A DNA stretch of 50,185 bases from Actinomycetes bacterium (GCA_023264975.1 JAHFUS010000027.1:1-50185); one strand, 5' to 3'. Shown: positions 42,542-49,505, numbered from the stretch's first letter. The notes: generated by a model not told the origin, from the letters alone. Translations and numbers: made by a program.

Positions 42542-43389
42542 GCGCAATGGGGCCCCTCGGCCTCTTGGCCGGTGGTGTTGGTACCGATGGGCGGGCCCTG
42601 GATCAGCTTGCTGGTGTCGATGCTCAGCACGCCGCCGCTCACCTCGACCCCCCAGCGGTCGAGGCCGCGGGGCGCAGGACCGCCCTTCTTCTCACCGACC
42701 CGGTTGTACTTCGAGCCGTGGCAGGGGCATTCGAACCACTGGGCGCTCTTGCAGTAGGGCACGCGACAGCCGAGGTGCACGCATTTCTGGTAGAGGGCGA
42801 CGACGCCCTCCTTCATACCGTCGAGCACGGCGCCGTTGTACGCCTTGGATGCCTTGCCGACGGCGTCGCTCGGGTAGGGGGCGATCCAGGTGCGGGCCTC
42901 GGCCAGGTAGAACGGCTCGCGCTTCGAGCGGATCTCGCCCAGGATCTCGTCGAGCTTGCCGGCCTTGATCTTTGCGCCGAAGCCACCCGACAGCGTGGGC
43001 CACAGGAATCCGATGGAGGCGGCGCCGAAGCCGGTGAGGCCCAGGGTGAAGAAGCCCACGATGCTGCGGTTGAAGAACTGGCGGCGGGTGACGCCGAGCG
43101 CCTCGGGGTCCATCGGGGCCCGCGGGGCGGGCGGCGCACCGCCCGGGGCCACGATCACCAGGCTCTCACCACGGCGGGACAGGTTGGCGGCCCGCTCGAC
43201 CTCACGGCCGGTGACGACCGGGCCGGACTCGCCGTGCGAGACGTGCGAGGCGGCCTCGTCTCGTGCCTCCTGGCGGGCCTTGGCCACCGCCGAGGCGCGG
43301 TCGCGGCGGGCCGACGTCGTGAAGACGAAGAGCCCTGCAAGGAAGAGGACCACCACCACGGCGATCAGAACGACGGTGCTGCTGCCCAT
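42538..43389 (-). CDS. qcrA: Rieske iron-sulfur protein of the bc complex
   Basis: 283 residues. It has an N-terminal membrane helix (about 5-25), a polar Ala/Arg-rich stretch, a second helix (about 108-130) preceded by TRRQFFNRS, and the Rieske domain. The [2Fe-2S] ligands are C203 and H205 (CVHLGC) and C221 and H224 (CPCHGS), with the C208-C223 disulfide pair. The TRRQFF motif looks like an internal Tat signal, as known for actinobacterial three-helix Rieske proteins. The ATG at 43389 follows the cytochrome b C-terminal gene by 12 bases. Confidence 0.95.
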   Translation of the reverse strand: MGSSTVVLIAVVVVLFLAGLFVFTTSARRDRASAVAKARQEARDEAASHVSHGESGPVVTGREVERAANLSRRGESLVIVAPGGAPPAPRAPMDPEALGVTRRQFFNRSIVGFFTLGLTGFGAASIGFLWPTLSGGFGAKIKAGKLDEILGEIRSKREPFYLAEARTWIAPYPSDAVGKASKAYNGAVLDGMKEGVVALYQKCVHLGCRVPYCKSAQWFECPCHGSKYNRVGEKKGGPAPRGLDRWGVEVSGGVLSIDTSKLIQGPPIGTNTTGQEAEGPHCA

Positions 43390-43401
43390 GACCTGAGGCT
43401 C

Positions 43402-44130
43402 CTAGAGGTCGAAGATGTCGTGGACGCCCTGCCGCCACGGCAGGATGAAGTTGAAGCCCTCGCCCCGGAAGAACGAGCCGATGATGACCAGGGTGGCCCA
43501 GAACATGAGGAACAGCGTCATCAGGGCGATGGCGAACTTGCGGTCCTCCGGCTTGTTGCTCGGGTTCTTGTCGATGTAGCCGGCTGCGCCCAGGGCGATG
43601 AGGCCCATGCCGGGGATGGTGACGCCGGCCACCATCGGGTGGAACATGGTGAGCAGCTCCTGGAGGCCGAGGAAGTACCACGGGGCCTTGGAGGGGTTCG
43701 GCGTGCGGTTCGGGTTGGCCATGCCGAGCAGCGGTGCGTTCACGACGGCCGAGAACACCAGCAGGAAGGCGGTCATGGCCATCGTTGCCACGAACTCGCC
43801 GATGAGCAGATGGGGCCAGGTGTGGACCTTGTCGGTGGGGACGGCCTTGACGTCCTGGATCGAACCCGCCTTGACAACAGTGAGCAGGCGCTGGGTGTGG
43901 CCGGCCGGGCCCGCCGCAGGTGTGGCGGCTGGGCGGGTGGTGGCCGGGGCGGTGGCGGTGGCGGTCCCGCCGCCGGCCGCGCTGCGCTCGAGGAGGGATG
44001 TGGGGATCTTGCCGGGGTCGTCGGCCGGCGCGGCCGCAGCCGCCCCTCCGCCGGCGCCCCCGCCCTGCGCAGCCAGAAAGGCGCGGCGGTCGAGCGACCG
44101 CTGCAACAGGTGGTCAGGAACCTCAGCCAT
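43402..44130 (-). CDS. Cytochrome b C-terminal (subunit IV-like) protein
   Basis: 242 residues. A long N-terminal extension of about 100 residues is followed by three membrane helices of the subunit IV type; KAPWYFLGLQELL replaces the PEWY Qo-site motif in the way known from menaquinol-oxidising complexes. The extension starts VPDHLLQRSLDRRAFLA, repeats a shorter IPTSLLERS at about residue 42, and is otherwise Gly/Ala/Pro/Thr-rich. The same VPxHLLxRS motif starts the cytochrome c at 46343. The ATG at 44130 overlaps by eight bases the stop of the 84-codon junction frame. The split cytochrome b resembles b6f and Bacillus-type complexes rather than mycobacterial QcrB. Confidence 0.92.
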   Translation of the reverse strand: MAEVPDHLLQRSLDRRAFLAAQGGGAGGGAAAAAPADDPGKIPTSLLERSAAGGGTATATAPATTRPAATPAAGPAGHTQRLLTVVKAGSIQDVKAVPTDKVHTWPHLLIGEFVATMAMTAFLLVFSAVVNAPLLGMANPNRTPNPSKAPWYFLGLQELLTMFHPMVAGVTIPGMGLIALGAAGYIDKNPSNKPEDRKFAIALMTLFLMFWATLVIIGSFFRGEGFNFILPWRQGVHDIFDL

Positions 44131-44377
44131 GAGTGCCTCCGGTGCGGTTCAGGGAAGCGAGGTACGGGAACGAGCGGCGTGTACGTGCGCCCGGGCGGCC
44201 GGCCACCGGACGCCGCAGGCGGCCCCCATGGCTGGACGCCACCGCCGGCGAACGCGGGCAGCAACGAGCAGTCAGCGTGGTGGTCGGCCGGCTCCGCCGG
44301 TCGTCCACCACTCCGTCAAACCCGCCCGAACGGAGCGAGCGAGTGACGGCGGAACTCATAGTGACGGCGGAACTCAT
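44123..44377 (-). CDS. Junction ORF between cytochrome b and subunit IV genes
   Basis: An 84-residue frame fills the complete gap between the two cytochrome b halves. Its ATG overlaps the cytochrome b stop (ATGA) and its stop overlaps the start of the next gene by eight bases. It begins with an exact tandem duplication, MSSAVT twice, then a basic Arg/Ser/Gly-rich sequence with no domain and no membrane helix (for example RPVAGRPGARTRRSFPYLAS). The composition looks like translated GC-rich spacer, so a functional protein is doubtful. The overlaps at both ends suggest ribosomes pass through. A good GGAGG Shine-Dalgarno also precedes the downstream ATG. Confidence 0.35.
   Translation of the reverse strand: MSSAVTMSSAVTRSLRSGGFDGVVDDRRSRPTTTLTARCCPRSPAVASSHGGRLRRPVAGRPGARTRRSFPYLASLNRTGGTHG
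44342..44377 (-). repeat. Tandem 18-bp repeat at the cytochrome b stop
   Basis: ATGAGTTCCGCCGTCACT occurs twice in a row on the minus strand (44360-44377 and 44342-44359), identical in all 18 bases. Each copy starts with the ATGA overlap. The start of the diheme cytochrome c gene (ATGAGCTCCTCCGTCAC) matches it in 15 of 17 bases. Confidence 0.95.
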
Positions 44378-45180
44378 AGCGGCCCAGATATTCCGCCGTC
44401 TTTCCGGACACGCCAGAAGTGGACAGCCATGAAGATGACGATGACGAACGGCAGCATCAGCACATGGAGCACGTACCATCGCAGGAGGGTGTCGGTGCCG
44501 ATCTCGGCCCCGCCCAGGAGCACGAAGCGGACCTGGCTCCCGAACACGGGCGTGTAGCCCATCATGTTCGTGCCCACGGTGACCGCCCACAGGGCCAGCT
44601 GGTCCCAGGGCAGCAGGTAGCCGGTGAACGACAGCAGCAGCGTGAGCATGAGCAGCATCACGCCGATGACCCAGTTGAACTCCCGGGGCGGCTTGTAGGC
44701 ACCGTGGTAGAAGACGCGGGCCATGTGGAGGAACACCGACAACACCATGAGGTGGGCGGCCCAACGGTGCATGTTGCGCACGAGGAGGCCGAAGGCAACC
44801 GACGTGTGCAGCGTGGCGATGTCGTTCCACGCGTTGGCGGCAGTAGGCCTGTAGAAGAACATCAAGAAGATGCCCGTGACCGTGAGCATGATGAACAAGA
44901 AGAACGACAGGCCGCCGAGGCAGAGCGTGTAGCTCACCTTCACGGCGTGGCGCTTCACCTTCACCGGGTGCAGGTGGTAGAGCACCGAGTTCATGATCAC
45001 GTAGGACCGGTTCCTCGGGCTGTCGGTGTAGCCCTTGCGGAAGATCGACCCCGGCCGGAACACCGACGCCCAGAACTGCGAGCCCTGGACCTTCTCGACC
45101 CGCTCGCTCAACTTCCTCGAGAACTCGCCCTTTGCGACGAGACGCTTCGCCACGACCCGCCCTACCGCAACCCTGCGCAA
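44374..45180 (-). CDS. qcrB: Cytochrome b, N-terminal b6-like half, with heme ci cysteine
   Basis: 268 residues, four-helix cytochrome b6 type. The bis-His heme ligands are H138/H152 and H239/H254 with the exact 14 and 15 spacing of cytochrome b6. C87 in YTLCLGG is the cysteine that in cytochrome b6 and Bacillus QcrB binds an extra heme (ci) covalently. GYLLPWDQLALWAV and the terminal GGISGPL are b6 hallmarks. The start is TTG at 45180 or, equally possible, GTG at 45153. This is the quinol-oxidising core together with subunit IV and the Rieske protein. The stop overlaps the ATG of the junction ORF. Confidence 0.95.
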   Translation of the reverse strand: MRRVAVGRVVAKRLVAKGEFSRKLSERVEKVQGSQFWASVFRPGSIFRKGYTDSPRNRSYVIMNSVLYHLHPVKVKRHAVKVSYTLCLGGLSFFLFIMLTVTGIFLMFFYRPTAANAWNDIATLHTSVAFGLLVRNMHRWAAHLMVLSVFLHMARVFYHGAYKPPREFNWVIGVMLLMLTLLLSFTGYLLPWDQLALWAVTVGTNMMGYTPVFGSQVRFVLLGGAEIGTDTLLRWYVLHVLMLPFVIVIFMAVHFWRVRKDGGISGPL

Positions 45181-45248
45181 AGTCCGCGCACGTCCGTGAT
45201 GCTCCCTTGGTCGGTGAATCCTGATCCGGGCGCCCGCAGGGACGGCAC
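45162..45248 (-). other. Possible junction frame between ferredoxin and qcrB
   Basis: The ferredoxin stop overlaps a GTG (TAGTG) that opens a 28-codon frame ending inside the first codons of qcrB (18 bases past the TTG start). It fits the junction pattern loosely. The peptide has no recognisable features and translation is uncertain. Confidence 0.25.
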
Positions 45249-45661
45249 TAGAACCGCATCCCGTACGAGTAGCCGTGCTTGTTGTCGCGCTGGTGACGGT
45301 CGCCCTCGCGGGGCGCCACGCCGGCCTTGCCCATGATGATCACGCCGGTCGGGCAGCGGTCGACGCACAGGCCGCAACGGGTGCACACGTCCTCGTCGAC
45401 CACGAACACCACGTGGTCGTCGGGGTCGAGACCGGGCTGCGACGTGTTCGGCGCCTCGATGATCGACTCGGTGGAGAGCATGTGGATGCACTTCCACGGG
45501 CAGATGTCGACGCAGCCCTCGCACATGATGCACTCGGACTGGTCGATATGGAGGAACTGCTTGGGCTTGACGGCCTTGGACAGCTCCTCGGGCGCCACCT
45601 CGGTGAGGACGTACTCACCGGGGAAGGCGGGCATGGGCGGATTGGCTTCGGTCTTGGCCAT
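45248..45661 (-). CDS. Two-cluster [4Fe-4S] ferredoxin of the bc-complex operon
   Basis: A 137-residue soluble iron-sulfur protein. Two complete motifs: C44/C47/C50/C54 (CIMCEGCVDICP) and C93/C96/C99/C103 (CTRCGLCVDRCP). They are separated by about 40 residues, longer than in simple bacterial ferredoxins, and flanked by an N-terminal tail and a basic C-terminal tail ending YGMRF. A ferredoxin inside a bc operon is unusual. It might be a subunit that couples the quinol pool to ferredoxin chemistry, or an electron donor to the NuoEFG-less complex I. The start is ATG at 45661, overlapping nothing but only four bases after the upstream stop. Confidence 0.9.
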   Translation of the reverse strand: MAKTEANPPMPAFPGEYVLTEVAPEELSKAVKPKQFLHIDQSECIMCEGCVDICPWKCIHMLSTESIIEAPNTSQPGLDPDDHVVFVVDEDVCTRCGLCVDRCPTGVIIMGKAGVAPREGDRHQRDNKHGYSYGMRF

Positions 45662-45665
45662 GGCG

Positions 45666-46121
45666 TCAGGCCTTCCTGACCAGTGGCCGGCCGAAGGCCG
45701 ACAGCTCGATCGCAGGCGGAGGGGCGGTCTTCTTGCCCCGCTTCTGCCACCAGAGCCAGCCGACGATCTGGAGCACGAAAAAGATGATGTAGAAGCTGGC
45801 GGCGACGATGTCGCCGATGGCGGAGGCGGTGATGGTGACCCGGCCCCGGCCGAAGAAGGTGAGGCCCTCGGGCCACAGGCGGCCGAAGGGGGTGGGCACG
45901 CCGATGGAGTCGCTGCGCCATCCCAGCTCGTTGCCCGCCCACTGGAGCCACTGGTTGGGCACGACGCCGTAGAACATCAGCATCAGGGCGAACATGAACG
46001 TGCCGGCCACGAAGGCCTCGCCCCAGGTGAGCGGCGTGCCGGGAGGCCGGCGCAGGCCCACGAACACGACGATGCCGCACATGGCCACCGTGATGATCAT
46101 CGAGGCAAGAAACGCGACCAT
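45666..46121 (-). CDS. First membrane protein of the bc-complex operon, unknown
   Basis: 151 residues with three membrane helices (about 3-23, 37-58 and 107-127) and a basic C-terminal tail. The loop QWLQWAGNELGWRSDSIGVP and the WLWWQKRGKK segment are notable for tryptophans. No cofactor motif. I do not recognise the family; being first in the operon, it is a candidate bc-complex subunit. The ATG at 46121 has GGGAGAG as Shine-Dalgarno. Confidence 0.75.
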   Translation of the reverse strand: MVAFLASMIITVAMCGIVVFVGLRRPPGTPLTWGEAFVAGTFMFALMLMFYGVVPNQWLQWAGNELGWRSDSIGVPTPFGRLWPEGLTFFGRGRVTITASAIGDIVAASFYIIFFVLQIVGWLWWQKRGKKTAPPPAIELSAFGRPLVRKA

Positions 46122-46142
46122 CCACTCTCCCGACGGCGGTGC

Positions 46143-46160
46143 TCGTGATTACGTTCACAA
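46143..46160. promoter_or_regulatory. Rex-like operator at the bc-complex promoter
   Basis: On the minus strand TTGTGAACGTAATCACGA matches the Rex consensus TTGTGAA-N4-TTCACAA with a perfect left half and ATCACGA as right half. It abuts the TAGAAT -10 box. It shares 13 of 18 bases with the site at nuo operon 1. It also lies upstream of the divergent cytochrome c gene, so one regulator could set both directions. CRP/FNR is the alternative binder. Confidence 0.5.
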
Positions 46161-46165
46161 TTCTA
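46160..46165 (-). promoter_or_regulatory. -10 box of the bc-complex operon
   Basis: Minus-strand TAGAAT, close to the TATAAT consensus, about 38 bases before the start codon of the first gene, giving a short leader with a Shine-Dalgarno. Confidence 0.5.
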
Positions 46166-46301
46166 CCCGGGCGACGCTGGACGTCGATTCGGGCCCTGGA
46201 TCGGTTCTAGCACGACCCCTTTCCGTTCTTCACATCGTCGTCACGTCGCCGTCGGGCGGGGAGCCGGCGCTCCCGCTTGGTCCAGACCCCCCTCGGCCGC
46301 C

Positions 46302-46307
46302 TACATT
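46302..46307 (+). promoter_or_regulatory. -10 box of the monoheme cytochrome c gene
   Basis: TACATT about 35 bases before the GTG start. The leader would contain the GGAGG Shine-Dalgarno at 46331-46335. Confidence 0.4.
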
Positions 46308-46342
46308 CGCGGCATCGGCCGTCGACCGTCGGAGGTTCCTGC

Positions 46343-46984
46343 GTGACCGAAGTACCCGAGCATCTCCTGGCCCGCTCCCGTGAGCGGCGCGCAGCGCTCG
46401 GCCTGGGTGGCGGTGCTGCCGCCGAGCCCTCGGGCGGCGGGGCCGCAGCGGCTCCCTCCTCGGCCACGCCGGCCGCCGTCGCACGGTCCGCCGCGCCTGC
46501 TCCCATCGCTGCGGCCGCGCCTGCGGTGATCGAAGAGGCCAAGCCCGTCCCCGCCTACCTCACCCCGGCGGCCGCCCGGAGGCGGATGCCCGTGTGGATC
46601 ATGCCGGTGCTCGCCTTCCTGCCGTTCTGGGGGATCCTCTACATCGGCGCCTTCGGCTCCCGCGATAAGGCGGAGGCCCTCACCGGCGCTGCGCTTGGCG
46701 CCGAGGTCTACCGGGCCCAGGGCTGCTCGGCGTGCCACGGCGCAGGAGGCGAGGGCGGCGTCGGCCCGGCATTGCACGGGGGCGAGGCGGTCAAGACATT
46801 CCCCGACGTGGCGGACCACGAGTCGTGGGTGAAAACCGGGTCGGCGCCCTTCCGGGGCCAGCCGTACGGCGCCGAGGACCGCGAGGGGGGTCAGCGCGTC
46901 GCCACCGGCGGCATGCCCGCCTTCTCCAGCCTCTCGGACGAAGAAGTGGCCGCCGTCGTCCTGTACGAGCGAGACGAGCTGTAG
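46343..46984 (+). CDS. Membrane-anchored monoheme cytochrome c
   Basis: 213 residues. The N terminus VTEVPEHLLARSRERRAALG is followed by a Gly/Ala/Pro-rich linker to about residue 65, one membrane helix (about 83-104) and a cytochrome c domain with CSACH (C128/C131/H132) and axial M191 in GGMPAFSS. The domain would face outside. The VPEHLLARS start copies the start of the subunit IV-like protein (VPDHLLQRS), which hints at a shared partner. GTG 46343 has GGAGG seven bases upstream. The gene is divergent from the bc operon and probably serves the same electron chain. Confidence 0.93.
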   Translation: MTEVPEHLLARSRERRAALGLGGGAAAEPSGGGAAAAPSSATPAAVARSAAPAPIAAAAPAVIEEAKPVPAYLTPAAARRRMPVWIMPVLAFLPFWGILYIGAFGSRDKAEALTGAALGAEVYRAQGCSACHGAGGEGGVGPALHGGEAVKTFPDVADHESWVKTGSAPFRGQPYGAEDREGGQRVATGGMPAFSSLSDEEVAAVVLYERDEL

Positions 46985-46990
46985 GTCCTG

Positions 46991-47128
46991 GTGACCGGCC
47001 GGGGAGGACGGTCCCAGCAGCAGCTCACTGCTGAGCCAGCACGAAGTGGTGGATCTGCAGTGACCGGCCCGGGAGGGCGGTCCCTGTACGAAGTGCAGGC
47101 GCGCCATGATGCGGTGATGGAGCGCCAA
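46991..47128 (+). repeat. Diverged tandem pair of the GPGGRS element
   Basis: Unit 1 starts at 46991 and unit 2 at 47060, period 69. Both open with GTGACCGGCC and continue GGGGAGGACGGTCC or CGGGAGGGCGGTCC. Both contain a second hairpin with apex ACGAAGT: CCAGCAC/GTGGTGG in unit 1 and CCTGTAC/GTGCAGG in unit 2. Unit 1 also has a middle hairpin CAGCAG/CTGCTG, which unit 2 lacks. Confidence 0.8.
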
Positions 47129-47131
47129 TGA
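46991..47131 (+). CDS. Junction mini-ORF upstream of menJ-like gene
   Basis: A 46-residue frame starting GTG six bases after the cytochrome c stop and ending in a TGA that overlaps the ATG of the reductase gene (ATGA). It contains two related units, VTGRGGRS at the start and VTGPGGRS 23 codons later. Between and after them are QQQLTAEPARSGGSA and LYEVQARHDAVMERQ. The first unit aligns along its full 69 bases with the repeat at 31257-31396, with one indel. No domain is recognised. Confidence 0.45.
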   Translation: MTGRGGRSQQQLTAEPARSGGSAVTGPGGRSLYEVQARHDAVMERQ

Positions 47132-48411
47132 CCGAACACCACGAGGTACTGGTGGTGGGCGGCGGCCCGTCGGGCGCCGCCTGCGCGTACTGGCTGGCCG
47201 AGGCGGGCAACGACGTGTTGGTGGTGGAGAAGAAGCGCTACCCGCGGGAGAAGACGTGCGGCGACGGCCTCACGCCCCGCTCGGTGAAGCAGCTGTACGA
47301 CATGGGCCTGGCCGACGAGCTGGCCGGTCACCACCGCTTCGACGGACTGCGGTCCATGGCCTTCGGCAGGACGTTGGAGCTGCGCTGGCCCGACCACCCC
47401 GACTTCCCCTCCCACGGCTACGTGGTCACCCGAAAGGACCTCGACCATCACGTGGCCACCCGCGCCGAAAAGGCGGGCGCCACGGTGTGGCAGGAGTCCG
47501 AGGCACTGACCCCCATCGTCGACGGCGCCACCGTGCGGGGTGCGGTGATCAAGCGCAAGGGCGAGGGCGGCGCCACGGTCGAGGTCACCGCCGACTACGT
47601 GGTGGTGGCCGACGGCGCCAATTCCCGCTTCGGGCGGGCCATCGGCACCAGTCGCGACCGCTCCCTCCCCATGGGTCTCGCCATCCGGGGCTACTACGAG
47701 TCGCCCCGCCACGACGAGCCGTGGATCGAGAGCCACCTCGACATCCGTGACAAGTCCGGGGCCGTGCTGCCCGGCTACGGCTGGATCTTCCCGGTGGGCG
47801 ACGGGCGGATCAACGTCGGTGTGGGCCTGCTGTCCACCTCGAAGCGGTGGAAGTCGGTGAACACGTCCCACCTCATGGAGGCATTCGCCGCCTGCGCCCC
47901 GAAGTCGTGGGACATCCGCCCAGAGACGTCGTGCGGCCCGCCCACCGGCGGCAAGCTGCCCATGGCGTTCTCGCTCTCCCCCACCATCGGCCCCACCCAC
48001 CTGGTGATCGGCGACGCCGGCGGCGCCATCAACCCGTTCAACGGCGAGGGGATCTGTTACGCCTACGAGACCGGCCGCATGGCGGCCGAGGCGGTGTCGC
48101 AGGCGCTCGCCACCGACCGCAGCGCCCTCGAGGCGTACCCCAAGAGGGTCCGCGAGGAATACGAGCTGTACTACAAGGTCGCCTGCGCCTTCGTGAAGAT
48201 CATCGGCCACCCAATCCTGATGCGGTCACTGGTCAGCACCGGCATGCGCTCGCGGACCCTCATGGACTGGGTCCTGCGGATCATGGCCAACCTGCTGCGC
48301 CCCGACGAGCTGGGCCCGGCGGAAGCCGCCTACAAGGCCATCGCCGCCATCGCCAGGCTGGCGCCGGGCCCCACGCCCGGGCTAGGTGCCGGCCGGCAAC
48401 CCGCCGCTTGA
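47128..48411 (+). CDS. Geranylgeranyl-reductase-family flavoprotein, MenJ-like
   Basis: A 427-residue FAD-dependent reductase. The N-terminal VLVVGGGPSGAACAYWLA is the FAD dinucleotide fold, ADGANSRFGRAIG and the second GDAAG-type motif GDAGGAINPFNGEGICYA are family hallmarks. In mycobacteria MenJ saturates one isoprene unit of menaquinone. That reaction fits this neighbourhood of menaquinone-dependent complexes; archaeal-lipid-type substrates are the alternative. The ATG at 47128 overlaps the stop of the junction mini-ORF (ATGA), with no other Shine-Dalgarno, so expression should be coupled to it. Confidence 0.9.
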   Translation: MTEHHEVLVVGGGPSGAACAYWLAEAGNDVLVVEKKRYPREKTCGDGLTPRSVKQLYDMGLADELAGHHRFDGLRSMAFGRTLELRWPDHPDFPSHGYVVTRKDLDHHVATRAEKAGATVWQESEALTPIVDGATVRGAVIKRKGEGGATVEVTADYVVVADGANSRFGRAIGTSRDRSLPMGLAIRGYYESPRHDEPWIESHLDIRDKSGAVLPGYGWIFPVGDGRINVGVGLLSTSKRWKSVNTSHLMEAFAACAPKSWDIRPETSCGPPTGGKLPMAFSLSPTIGPTHLVIGDAGGAINPFNGEGICYAYETGRMAAEAVSQALATDRSALEAYPKRVREEYELYYKVACAFVKIIGHPILMRSLVSTGMRSRTLMDWVLRIMANLLRPDELGPAEAAYKAIAAIARLAPGPTPGLGAGRQPAA

Positions 48412-48435
48412 CACCTCTCGGGCCACCTGCCAACT

Positions 48436-48446
48436 TAACACTGTTA
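48436..48446. promoter_or_regulatory. Operator palindrome of the TetR gene
   Basis: TAACACTGTTA is a perfect 11-base palindrome in an AT-richer patch 36 bases before the start codon. A TTGACA hexamer lies 22 bases upstream of it. The layout suits autoregulation by the TetR protein. A TAGCTT directly after it could be the -10 box. Confidence 0.5.
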
Positions 48447-48481
48447 GCTTCGGCTTCGTTCCGGCGGCAGAGAGAGGAAGC

Positions 48482-49216
48482 ATGCCCAGCAGCACGGCGC
48501 CGGTGGCAGCGAGGGCGGTCGGCAGGGATGCCGGCATGACCCCTGCGATGAAGACGGCCGTCCCGGCGGAGCCGTCGCGGCGCCGCCGTTCCCGCAAGGG
48601 CGAGGGCGAACGCCTGCGGGAGGAGATCCTCGACGCCACGTCGCACCTGCTCCTCCAGACCGGCGATCACGAGGCCGTCAACATCCGGTCGGTGGCAAAG
48701 GCTGTCGGCGTCACCCCACCGTCGATCTACCTCCACTTCGCCGACAAGGCGGCGTTGATCAAGGCGGTGTGCGGCCGTCATTTCGCGTCCCTCGAGCAGA
48801 GCATCGAGGTAGCGGTGGCGGGAACGGACGACCCGGCCGAGCAGCTGCGGCTCCGGGGCCGCGCCTACGTGGACTTCGGCCTCGAACACCCGGAGCAGTA
48901 CCGCATCCTGTTCATGTCGAGGCGGGCGGTCGTCTGCGACGAGCCGCCCGACGAGGAACTCAAGGCGGCGTCGGGCTTCACCGCCCTGGTCGACAACGTG
49001 GTGCGGGCGATCGAGGCGGGCGCCGTCGACGCCGTCGACCCGATCCTCGTGGCCACCGGCCTGTGGACCGTGGTGCACGGCATCACCTCGCTGGCCATCT
49101 CCGTCCCCGACTACCCGGTGAGCGGCCTCGACACGCTGGTGGACCACCTCCTCGACGTCCACCGTCGGGGACTGCGGCCCTCGTCCTTTAGCATGGAGGC
49201 ATGGCCGCACCGCTGA
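48482..49216 (+). CDS. TetR-family transcriptional regulator
   Basis: 244 residues. An Arg/Ala-rich N-terminal tail of about 40 residues precedes the HTH domain: LREEILDATSHLLLQTG, then INIRSVAKAVGVTPPSIYLHF in the form NIRSVAKAVGVTPPSIYLHF. The C-terminal part (residues about 100-240) resembles the TetR_C_13/WHG-type ligand domain (FGLEHPEQYRILFM). The ligand is unknown. ATG 48482 has AGAGAGG as Shine-Dalgarno; an upstream in-frame ATG has none. The neighbouring menJ-like gene and DUF3039 gene are possible targets. Confidence 0.9.
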   Translation: MPSSTAPVAARAVGRDAGMTPAMKTAVPAEPSRRRRSRKGEGERLREEILDATSHLLLQTGDHEAVNIRSVAKAVGVTPPSIYLHFADKAALIKAVCGRHFASLEQSIEVAVAGTDDPAEQLRLRGRAYVDFGLEHPEQYRILFMSRRAVVCDEPPDEELKAASGFTALVDNVVRAIEAGAVDAVDPILVATGLWTVVHGITSLAISVPDYPVSGLDTLVDHLLDVHRRGLRPSSFSMEAWPHR

Positions 49217-49491
49217 GCACCGGCGTCGGCGAGCTCGTCGACGCCCGCCCCGACGAAGAGGTCCGCACCGGGGAGCCGAAGGCGGCCCACATCGTGAAGA
49301 GCGACGGCGGCGACGCCGTCGCCCGGGTAGTGGAAGCCCGGATCTACGGCACGCCGGTCGAAGCCCTCTGCGGCACGGTGTTCGTTCCCCAACGCGACCC
49401 CACCAAGCTGGCGATGTGCGGGATCTGCAAGGACATCTACGAGACGTACCGGGCCTTCAACGAGGGCCTGCCGGAACAGCCCGACACCTGA
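49201..49491 (+). CDS. DUF3039 family protein
   Basis: A 96-residue protein common in Actinomycetota. AHIVKSDGGDAVARVVEARI, GTPVEALCGTVFVPQRDP and LAMCGICKDIYETYR are the family core. The cysteines C57, C73 and C76 (CGTVF and CGIC) may bind a metal. Function unknown. The ATG at 49201 lies inside the end of the TetR gene (16-base overlap), so both are co-translated. Confidence 0.9.
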   Translation: MAAPLSTGVGELVDARPDEEVRTGEPKAAHIVKSDGGDAVARVVEARIYGTPVEALCGTVFVPQRDPTKLAMCGICKDIYETYRAFNEGLPEQPDT

Positions 49492-49505
49492 GCGGCCGGC
49501 GTGGC

